From NCBI GenBank assembly GCA_020161615.1, contig JAIUPD010000011.1, forward strand, positions 124,001 through 188,000: a stretch of 64,000 nucleotides of DNA, given 5' to 3'. A model generated the notes under the pieces. It worked only from the letters and a program-made list of their open reading frames with translations. It ran no database searches and had not been told where the DNA came from. Source of the stretch: Pseudomonadota bacterium (GTDB lineage: Bacteria; Pseudomonadota; Alphaproteobacteria; Rhodobacterales; Rhodobacteraceae). The translations under genes were made by a program, and so were the position numbers. The number at the start of each line of letters is the position of its first letter. Within the stretch, counting starts at the first letter, position 1. Positions 57,854-64,000 of this stretch are shown one piece after another.

Positions 57854-59497
57854 ATGATCACCATCAGCGGCGAGGGCCTGACCCTCGCGGATATCGTGGC
57901 CGTATCGCAGGGCGCCGAGGTTCGGCTGTCGCAGGACCCCGCCGTCCTTGGCCGGATCGAAGCCAGCCAGGGCCGGATCGAGGCCGCCGTGGCGGCGGGC
58001 GAGCAGGTCTACGGCGTGACCACGCTTTATGGCGGCATGGCCGACCAATACGTGCCCGTCGAGCGGATGGTCGAGTTGCAGCATATCGCGCTGTGGCACC
58101 ACAAGACGGCCACCGGCCCCCGCCTGCCCGAGGCGGATGTGCGGGCGGCCATGCTGCTGCGCGTAAATTCGCTGATGAAGGGCTATTCCGGTGTCCGGCT
58201 GGAGCTGATCCAGCGCTACGTCACCTTCCTCAACGCGGGTGTGACGCCCCATGCCTATCAGCGCGGCTCCATCGGCGCCTCGGGCGATCTTGTCCCGCTC
58301 AGCTATATCGGCGCCTCGGTCATCGGCCTCGACCCGGCGTTTCTGGTCGATTGGAACGGCGAGACGCTCGATTGCCACACGGCGCTCTCCCGGCTGGGGC
58401 TGGCGCCGCTGACGCTGCGCCCCAAGGAGGGGTTGGCGATGAACAACGGCACCACCGCCTCGACCGGTGTGGCGGCCAATGCGATGGGCCGGGGCGTCAC
58501 CATCTTCGCGCTGTCGATGGCGGTGCAGGCGATGCTGGCCGAGGCATTGCTGGCCACCAACCAGAGCTTCCACCCGACCATCCAGGCGGTCAAGCCGCAT
58601 CCCGGGCAGATCTTCGTGGGTTCCCTGTTCCGCGACCTGCTGGAGGGCTCGCAGCTCATCCGTTCCGAGGCGGCAGGCGCCCGCGGCCATCGTCAGGGCA
58701 AGCTGATCCAGGACCGCTATTCGCTGCGCTGCCTGCCGCAATACACCGCCCCCATCGCCGATATGCTGGCCGTCGCCGCCCGTCAGATCACCACCGAGGC
58801 CAATTCGGCGAATGACAACCCGCTGGTTGATCCCGACACCGGCGAGGTCTATCACACCGGCAATTTCCTGGCGCAATATACCGGGGTCGCCTGCGACACC
58901 CTGCGGGCGCAACTGGGGATGCTGCTGAAACACCTCGACGTGCAGATCGCCATGCTGGTGACGCCTGAGTTCAACAACGGCCTGCCGCCGTCGCTGGTCG
59001 GCAACACCGGGCACGGGCTGAACATGGGGCTGAAATCCTTGCAGCTGACCTGCAACTCGGTGGCGCCGCTGGTGCAGTTCTACGGCCGTTCGATGGTGGA
59101 CCTCTACCCGTCTCACGCCGAGCAGTTCAACCAGAACATCAATTCGCAGGCGATGAACGCGGCCAATCTGGCGCGCGAGGCGGTCGAGGCGTCCGAGCAT
59201 TTCCTCGCCGCGGCGCTGGTCTTTGCGGTGCAGGCGGTGGAACTGCGGGCGCATTCTGTCCGCCCGGGCTATGACGCCTCGGACCTTTTGTCCCACCGCA
59301 ACGCCGTCCTCTACCGCGCCGCCCGGACGGTTGCGCTGGGTGCCCCTGATCCCGCGCGGCCGATGCTCTGGGACGATACCGAGGGCTTCATCCAGGACAA
59401 GGTGGAAGGCATCCTCACGGACCTGCGCCAGGGCACGGCGATTCGCGCGGCCCTCGCGCCCACGCTGGCGGATGTCGAGGCCTTCCTCGCCGCCTGA
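57854..59497 (+). CDS. Aromatic amino acid ammonia-lyase (HAL/PAL/TAL family)
   Basis: 547 residues. The MIO cofactor triad is Ala142-Ser143-Gly144 in GSIGASGDLVPLSYIGA; YGVTTLYGG holds the active-site Tyr. The substrate-selectivity pair is His82-His83 (LWHHKTATG); it lies 61 residues before the MIO serine, exactly as His89 does in Rhodobacter tyrosine ammonia-lyase. TAL has His-Leu, HAL has Ser-His, PAL Phe-Leu there, so this His-His pair is unusual and substrate is uncertain. No hut genes and no photoactive yellow protein gene are near. GGGAGG-type ribosome site precedes the ATG. Confidence 0.85.
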   Translation: MITISGEGLTLADIVAVSQGAEVRLSQDPAVLGRIEASQGRIEAAVAAGEQVYGVTTLYGGMADQYVPVERMVELQHIALWHHKTATGPRLPEADVRAAMLLRVNSLMKGYSGVRLELIQRYVTFLNAGVTPHAYQRGSIGASGDLVPLSYIGASVIGLDPAFLVDWNGETLDCHTALSRLGLAPLTLRPKEGLAMNNGTTASTGVAANAMGRGVTIFALSMAVQAMLAEALLATNQSFHPTIQAVKPHPGQIFVGSLFRDLLEGSQLIRSEAAGARGHRQGKLIQDRYSLRCLPQYTAPIADMLAVAARQITTEANSANDNPLVDPDTGEVYHTGNFLAQYTGVACDTLRAQLGMLLKHLDVQIAMLVTPEFNNGLPPSLVGNTGHGLNMGLKSLQLTCNSVAPLVQFYGRSMVDLYPSHAEQFNQNINSQAMNAANLAREAVEASEHFLAAALVFAVQAVELRAHSVRPGYDASDLLSHRNAVLYRAARTVALGAPDPARPMLWDDTEGFIQDKVEGILTDLRQGTAIRAALAPTLADVEAFLAA

Positions 59498-59608
59498 GCC
59501 CGTGGACCCTTCGACTTTGCCCGGGCGGACCCCTTGCCGGGGGACCCTGGCCGGGCATAGGATCAACGCAGGAGGAACGGGCAAGGGGGAAGACGCAGTC
59601 GACAGGCC

Positions 59609-59824
59609 TTGATCGGCTCCTTTTCCGGCCTCTTGTCGGCGTGCGCCACCGCTGCGGAAACGCCGCCTGCGGGCGGCCTCTGGCTACAGATCCTCAGCCA
59701 GATCCCCCACCCGGCGCCCGCCTCCTGCTGCCGGGTCTGCCATCAAGGCCAAGCCTGCGGCAATTCCTGCATCAGCCGCACCCGCTGCTGCCACCAGCCC
59801 CCGGGCTGCGCCTGCGACGGATGA
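59609..59824 (+). CDS. Small cysteine-rich protein
   Basis: 71 residues from a TTG start; no ATG or GTG is available in the frame, which opens at 59561. The second half, CCRVCHQGQACGNSC and TRCCHQPPGCAC, has ten cysteines in a pattern I recognise from small exported bacterial proteins (CxxCxxGxACGxSC..C..GCAC). LLSAC near the N terminus could be a lipobox. The unusual start leaves open that the true start is lost or that the gene is decayed. Confidence 0.45.
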   Translation: MIGSFSGLLSACATAAETPPAGGLWLQILSQIPHPAPASCCRVCHQGQACGNSCISRTRCCHQPPGCACDG

Positions 59825-59860
59825 AGGCCTCTCGGCCGCCCAAAGCCTCCCGGCCCCGCC

Positions 59861-59910
59861 TTTCTTTGCGCTAAAAATATCCTTGCGGGGTCCGGGGGGT
59901 GGAAACGCCC
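59861..59910 (-). repeat. Dispersed GGATATTT repeat, copy B
   Basis: On the minus strand: GGGGCGTTTCCACCCCCCGGACCCCGCAAGGATATTTTTAGCGCAAAGA type sequence, i.e. a C-rich run, then AAGGATATTTTTAGCGCAAA (59866-59885). Matches copies A and C in the GGATATTT...CAAAGA core. It lies between the Cys-rich ORF and the convergent YeeE-type gene. Confidence 0.6.
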
Positions 59911-59940
59911 CGTTTCCGCAGCCCCCACCAGCGCCGCCGC

Positions 59941-60984
59941 CTATTCCGCCGCCACCCCGATCAGGCGCCTGAGCCCGAAAACCGCCCCCGCGGCGATGGC
60001 GGCCAGCGTCACCGGCCCGGACCAGGCCAGCGTGGCGAAGGCGCTCACGCCCTGCCCCACCGAACAGCCCATGGCGATGACTCCGCCCACGCCCATCAGC
60101 GCAGCCCCCCCCACCTGGCGGCCGAGTTCGCGCGGATCCTCGCAGGCCTCCCAGCGGAACATGCCGCGCCAGAGCGAGCCTGCCAGCGCCCCCGCCATCA
60201 CCCCCAGCACCGCACCGACGGAGAAATTGATCCCGCCGGCGGTCGAGGTCATGAGGTACAGGATCGTCCGCCCCACCGGCGCGGTGAAGGACAGCCCCTC
60301 GACCCCGATCTCGCCGAAACTCTCGTGGCTGATCCAGCCGGTGCCCCAGAAGGCCAGCACCACCGCCCCCCCGGCGACGGCCCCCCAGGCCATTTCGCCG
60401 GGGCGCCCCCGCAGCGGTCCATAGGCCAGCGCCCAGATCAGCAGGGCCGCGGCGACGACCAGCGCGGTCACCAGCGGCGGCACGCCCGCCAGTCCCTGAA
60501 GCGCCGCGGTGATCCCCTGCTCGCCCGTCGCCGGATCCTGCGGGAACAGCATGACGCGCAGGGGCGCGAGGGGGCCCGACAGGGTGATGAAGCCGAAGAC
60601 CCCCATCACCACCACCACGACCAGCGACCGCAAGTCGCCGCCCCCGAACCGCACCAACGCGCCGAAGCCGCAATTGCCCGCCAGCGCCATGCCATAGCCA
60701 AAGAGCAGCCCGCCCGCGATCGAGGCCAGCGGGTTCCAGGCGATCTGGTGATAGAAGGTCTCGCCCAGCCGCAGGAAGCCCAGCTCGACGCCCAGGAAAG
60801 TGCCGGTGATTGCCACCGCCAGCACGATCCCCCAGAGCCTGAGCCGCCGCTGGTCGCCGCCATAGACCGCCATCTCCAGCGCCCCCAGCGTGCAGAAATT
60901 CCCCAGCCGCGCCGACAGGCCCAGCACGACCCCCGACACCAGCCCGACAAGGGCGGCCATCACACCATAGGAAATGCCGTCCAT
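59941..60984 (-). CDS. YeeE/YedE (TsuA-type) sulfur transport channel
   Basis: 347 residues, about nine to twelve hydrophobic segments in two pseudo-repeats. Conserved cysteine motifs of the family: LGNFCTLGALE, LAGNCGFGALVRFGGGDLRS and MGCSVGQGVSAFATLAWSG. Characterised TsuA takes up thiosulfate through such cysteines, so a thiosulfate or related sulfur substrate is likely. The ATG at 60982-60984 is chosen over a longer frame. A second member lies at 62325-63392. Confidence 0.88.
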   Translation of the reverse strand: MDGISYGVMAALVGLVSGVVLGLSARLGNFCTLGALEMAVYGGDQRRLRLWGIVLAVAITGTFLGVELGFLRLGETFYHQIAWNPLASIAGGLLFGYGMALAGNCGFGALVRFGGGDLRSLVVVVVMGVFGFITLSGPLAPLRVMLFPQDPATGEQGITAALQGLAGVPPLVTALVVAAALLIWALAYGPLRGRPGEMAWGAVAGGAVVLAFWGTGWISHESFGEIGVEGLSFTAPVGRTILYLMTSTAGGINFSVGAVLGVMAGALAGSLWRGMFRWEACEDPRELGRQVGGAALMGVGGVIAMGCSVGQGVSAFATLAWSGPVTLAAIAAGAVFGLRRLIGVAAE

Positions 60985-61224
60985 CCCCGCCTCCGGTTCC
61001 CTGACGGGCCGCCGCCCGATGGCGGGCCCCGCGATACCCCGCCAGAATCCCGATTCACCCCCCGGAATGCAAGCCCTCACGCCGTACCCTCCCGCGATTG
61101 CCCGGCAAAGGGGGCTTGCCTTTGCGCCCCGCGCGCCTAGACTGGGGTGACGGGCGTTTTCTCCCATCCGCACCGCACGGCATCACGCCCGCCCTTCCGG
61201 CGGGCCTTACCCATGGGAGTCATC

Positions 61225-62142
61225 ATGCAGATCACGCGACGCGCTTTCACCTCCGGCGGGCTCATGCTCGGCGGTCTCGCCCTGGGCCAGGGCCTTGTCC
61301 GGCCCGCCCGCGCCTCGGCGCAGCTGGGCGCCATGCAGATCGACATGGTCTCGGACGGCAATCTGGTGCTGCCCCGCGATTTCATCACGGGGCCGATGCC
61401 CGCCGACGAGGTCGCCGCGATCCTCACCCGCAACGGGGTGACGGGCGAGGCGCTGACGCCGCCCTGCAACATCACGCTCCTGCGCCACGAGGACCGCGTG
61501 ATCCTCTTCGATGTGGGCTCGGGCTCCGATTTCCAACCCTCGGCGGGCCTCCTGCCCGAGACGCTCGACAGCCTCGGCCTCGCGCCCGAGGACATCACCC
61601 ATCTGGTCATCACCCATGGCCATCCCGACCATATCTGGGGGCTGCTGGACGATTTCGACGAGCCCTTCCTGCCCCAGGCGCAGATCCTGATGGGACAGGC
61701 CGAATTCGACTACTGGATGGATCCCGGCACGCTCGACAGCATCGGGGCCGCCCGGCAGGCCTTTGCCATCGGCGCCCAGCGGCGGCTCGAGGCAGTGGCG
61801 GATCTGGTGACCTTCTTCGAGGACGGGGCCGAGATCCTGCCGGGTGTCGCCGCCCGCCTGACCCCGGGCCATACGCCGGGCCACATGTCTTTCGAACTGC
61901 GCGACGGGTCGGAAAGCCTGATGGTGCTGGGCGATGCCATCGGCAATCACCACGTCGCCTTCGAGCGCCCGCAATGGGAATCGGGCTCGGACCAGGACCC
62001 CGCCACCGCTGCCGCGACCCGCGTGGCGCTCTTCGACCAGTTGGCGAGCGCCCAGATGCCGATCGCGGGCTTCCACCTGCCCGGCGGCCTCGGCCGGGTC
62101 GAGGCCCATGCCGAGGGCGGCTACCGGTTCCTGCCCGCCTGA
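61225..62142 (+). CDS. Tat-exported metallo-beta-lactamase-fold hydrolase
   Basis: 305 residues. Twin-arginine signal (ITRRAFTSGG, then a hydrophobic stretch and ARASA cleavage region at about residue 32) indicates export of a folded protein to the periplasm. Metal motif HGHPDH (His131, His133, Asp135, His136), later His in TPGHTPGH and Asp in LGDAIGNHH complete a two-metal site. Placed between two YeeE-type channels, it may act on a sulfur compound, but quorum-lactonase-like roles are equally possible. Confidence 0.88.
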   Translation: MQITRRAFTSGGLMLGGLALGQGLVRPARASAQLGAMQIDMVSDGNLVLPRDFITGPMPADEVAAILTRNGVTGEALTPPCNITLLRHEDRVILFDVGSGSDFQPSAGLLPETLDSLGLAPEDITHLVITHGHPDHIWGLLDDFDEPFLPQAQILMGQAEFDYWMDPGTLDSIGAARQAFAIGAQRRLEAVADLVTFFEDGAEILPGVAARLTPGHTPGHMSFELRDGSESLMVLGDAIGNHHVAFERPQWESGSDQDPATAAATRVALFDQLASAQMPIAGFHLPGGLGRVEAHAEGGYRFLPA

Positions 62143-62149
62143 CCCGCCC

Positions 62150-62276
62150 TTCTTTGCGCTGGAAATATCCTCGGGAGGATTTTCAAGGAGGGTGGAAAAC
62201 CCTCCTTGAAGGAGGGGGTGCGGGGGGCGGCAGCCCCCCGCCCTTTGCGATCTCTGGGGGCGGCAGCCCCCCGCCT
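62150..62276 (-). repeat. Dispersed GGATATTT repeat, copy C, with a duplicated GC-rich arm
   Basis: On the minus strand: two copies of GGCGGGGGGCTGCCGCCCCC (about 62225-62276), then AAGGAGGGTTTTCCACCCTCCTT (stem-loop, about 62186-62208), then GAGGATATTTCCAGCGCAAA (62155-62174). Same order as copy A at 45421. Between the convergent hydrolase and second YeeE gene; the hairpin may end transcription from both. Confidence 0.7.
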
Positions 62277-62324
62277 CCGCGCACGGCCGCAACGCGCGTC
62301 TCGCCCCATGGGAGCGCCCTGGCC

Positions 62325-63392
62325 TCACGCCGCCGCCAGCCGCGCCCCCCGTTGATCGACCAGCAGATCCGTCGCCATCGCCCCGATCCAGAAGCAGAAC
62401 AGCGCGAGCCAGGCGGTCGCGGCAAAGATCGAGCCGCCGGTGACGCCGGCGCCGATGGCGCAGCCGCCGGCCAGCATCCCGCCGAAGCCCATCAGCACCG
62501 CGCCGAACATCGAGCGGCGCATATTGGCCTCGCCTTCGAAGCCCTGAAAGCGGAACTCGCGGCGGATCAGCGACATCAGGAAGGCACCCAGGAACACCCC
62601 CGGCACCAGCCCGATGTCGAAGTCCAGCGCGGGCGAGGGTTCGAGTAAGAACATGAGCGTATTGGCCGAGGGGCCGGTGAAGGTGGCCGAGGTCACGTTG
62701 ACCGGCTCCCAGGCGACCTCGGCCAGGGTCCAGGTCAGCACCCAGCCCATCGCCACGGCGAAGCCCACGCCCGAGGCGAAGATGAGCGTGCCGACGGGCA
62801 TCTTCGCCCGGATCGCCACGCCGATAGCCACCAGCGCAAGGATCAGCCCCAGCACCAGCCCCGCCTCGTCCGGCAGGCCGACCAGCGTCAGCAGGTTCAG
62901 GTTCTGCCCGTTCGGCGTGGTCCAGAGCCCGGCGAGCCAACTGCGCAGGGGCGCGAGCCAGCCGTGCAGGCTCATCTGCGCGACCACGGCAAATATCAGC
63001 CCCGAGACCACGCTGCGCAGGTTGCCGGTCGCGGCCAGAACCAGCAGCCGCCCCGAACAGCCCCGCGCCAGAACCATGCCCGCGCCGAACATCAGTCCGC
63101 CGATCACCGCGCCCGACCACGAGCCCGCAACGCCCATCATCCGCGAATCGCGCGCGTCGAAGAGGCCCAGCCATTGCGCGCCCTGCACCCAGACCATCGC
63201 GGTCGAGAAGGTCAGCAGCCACACGCCGACCTTGCCGCCCAGGATGCCGCGCGCGAATTCCACCGTCGCCGCGCGCAGGCAGAAGGACGAGCGTTGCGCG
63301 GCGATGCCGAAGACCATCCCCGTGAGCAGCCCGAACACGGCCCCGGCGCGGTCCTCGCCGATCCATTCGACAAAGGCGATGACACTCTCCAT
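62325..63392 (-). CDS. YeeE/YedE family sulfur transport protein
   Basis: 355 residues with about ten hydrophobic segments. Family cysteines in AQRSSFCLRAATVEFARG, LARGCSGRLLVLAATGNLRS and LAGGCAIGAGVTGGSIFAATAW. A divergent paralogue of the channel at 59941-60984. GGAGGAA precedes the ATG. It follows an ArsR regulator gene by 83 bases on the same strand and is probably its target. Confidence 0.88.
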   Translation of the reverse strand: MESVIAFVEWIGEDRAGAVFGLLTGMVFGIAAQRSSFCLRAATVEFARGILGGKVGVWLLTFSTAMVWVQGAQWLGLFDARDSRMMGVAGSWSGAVIGGLMFGAGMVLARGCSGRLLVLAATGNLRSVVSGLIFAVVAQMSLHGWLAPLRSWLAGLWTTPNGQNLNLLTLVGLPDEAGLVLGLILALVAIGVAIRAKMPVGTLIFASGVGFAVAMGWVLTWTLAEVAWEPVNVTSATFTGPSANTLMFLLEPSPALDFDIGLVPGVFLGAFLMSLIRREFRFQGFEGEANMRRSMFGAVLMGFGGMLAGGCAIGAGVTGGSIFAATAWLALFCFWIGAMATDLLVDQRGARLAAA

Positions 63393-63422
63393 GCGCGTTC
63401 CTCCGGTCCCGGGACGCCTGGC

Positions 63423-63443
63423 AAATATCGCAATATCGGAATA
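63423..63443. promoter_or_regulatory. AT-rich candidate ArsR operator
   Basis: AAATATCGCAATATCGGAATA stands out in the GC-rich gap between the arsR-type and yeeE-type genes. ATAT-CGCA-ATAT is an interrupted inverted repeat, and the minus strand reads CGATATTGCGATATT, a direct repeat. BigR/SqrR-type ArsR proteins bind AT-rich palindromes in such positions. Confidence 0.4.
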
Positions 63444-63475
63444 CCGGCCTTGATCTGGATCAGGCCCCGCGCCCC

Positions 63476-63868
63476 TCAGGGCAGGCGGAACAGCCGCTGG
63501 ATCACCATGACCATCTCGCGCACACGGGCATCGGCCAGGGAATAGATGATCTGATTGCCATCGCGCCGTGTCGTCACCAGCTTCTCATGCCTGAGACGCG
63601 CAAGCTGCTGGCTGACGGCGGCCTGCCGCGACATGATCAGCTGTTCCAGTTCGGTCACGGTGTGGTCGCGCTCGCAGAGGTGATAGAGCATCAGAAGCCG
63701 CCCCTCATGCCCCATCGCCTTGAGGAAATCGGCGGCCTGCCGGGCCTCCAGCGCCAGCGCCTCGGGCGAGGCGGCGGGGGCGCAGCTGCGATCGACCGGA
63801 CGCGCCATCGCCGCGCGCTCGGCAGGCGCGGCCTCCTCGTGATCGGCGTTTCGCCCGTCTGGCGCCAT
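63476..63868 (-). CDS. ArsR-family regulator, BigR/SqrR-like
   Basis: 130 residues. After a 45-residue polar N-terminal extension comes the winged helix: FLKAMGHEGRLLMLYHL, VTELEQLIMSRQAAVSQQLARLRHEKLV and RRDGNQIIYSLAD, close to the persulfide sensors BigR and SqrR. Those use two cysteines, one in alpha2 and one near the C terminus. Here alpha2 has Cys65 three residues later, the C-terminal Cys is missing, and Cys29 lies in the extension. Sulfur sensing by a changed cysteine pair is possible. Likely controls the adjacent yeeE-type gene. Confidence 0.88.
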   Translation of the reverse strand: MAPDGRNADHEEAAPAERAAMARPVDRSCAPAASPEALALEARQAADFLKAMGHEGRLLMLYHLCERDHTVTELEQLIMSRQAAVSQQLARLRHEKLVTTRRDGNQIIYSLADARVREMVMVIQRLFRLP

Positions 63869-64000
63869 ATGGTCCCACCCTGCCCCGCCGCTGGCGGCGA
63901 CAGCCCTCGTCCGTCATTCCGGCGACCCTAGCATGCCGCGACAGGGGAATCGAGCGCGCGAAGGCGGGAATGCGACCTTCCGGCGAGGCCCTCAGCCGTT

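Noticed and set aside
63869-64000. Possible 3' end of a gene entering from the right edge (TGA on the minus strand at 63992-63994)
   Set aside because: Only two codons are visible, which is not enough to support a feature.

Overview
This window is GC-rich chromosomal DNA from an alphaproteobacterium, most likely of the family Rhodobacteraceae (Rhodobacter/Paracoccus/Rhodovulum type). Signs of this are the iscR-led suf operon, an IscR with a single cysteine, a metal-cysteine-free HemB, the neighbouring pcm / tolC / DUF2497 genes, and a CIRCE-controlled groESL. The genus cannot be fixed from the sequence alone.

Layout. 1-2.8 kb: the 3' end of bioB, then an OxyR-like LysR regulator lacking both redox cysteines, divergent from an SbtA-type bicarbonate permease, then a DUF2177 membrane protein. 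2.8-12.3 kb: tRNA-Arg(CCG) and a long minus-strand iron-sulfur operon (iscR, cysteine desulfurase, sufB, small membrane protein, ybjQ, fkbM, small membrane protein, sufC, sufD, two Yip1-type proteins, sufS). Several of its junctions are 4-base overlaps. A TAGAA-N3-TTCTA palindrome covers the -10 of its promoter. 12.3-26.2 kb: an alpha/beta hydrolase and a complete glycogen operon (glgP, glgB, glgC, glgA, glgX, malQ, pgm). 26.2-31.1 kb: an accessory amine-catabolism-like cluster (cytochrome P450, [2Fe-2S] ferredoxin, glutamine-synthetase-like ligase, class I amidotransferase, GntR regulator), then tRNA-Ser(GGA). 31.1-39.0 kb: a lower-GC exopolysaccharide segment (EPS-type MarR regulator, hypothetical, gmd, fcl, manC, manB, glycosyltransferase) that makes GDP-L-fucose.

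39-64 kb is mostly backbone: groESL, a three-gene set with GerW and DUF2953 proteins, a small phosphatase, a DUF2161 nuclease-like protein, a ZIP-like protein, ppaC, an MFS transporter, a PopZ-like protein, tolC, pcm, a GST, mscL, a NYN-domain protein, mfd, hemB, a SYLF lipoprotein and an aromatic amino acid lyase. It ends with a sulfur-related group: two YeeE/TsuA-type channels, a Tat-exported metallo-beta-lactamase-fold hydrolase and an ArsR regulator.

Most notable: (1) the P450 / gamma-glutamyl ligase / amidotransferase cluster, which resembles the aniline (Atd/Tdn) activation logic with a P450 in place of a Rieske dioxygenase; (2) an 85-86 bp element present twice, each time between convergent genes, with three conserved blocks and an exactly 40 bp variable spacer; (3) several family members with altered key residues (OxyR-like without cysteines, aromatic lyase with a His-His selectivity pair, ZIP-like without its histidines).
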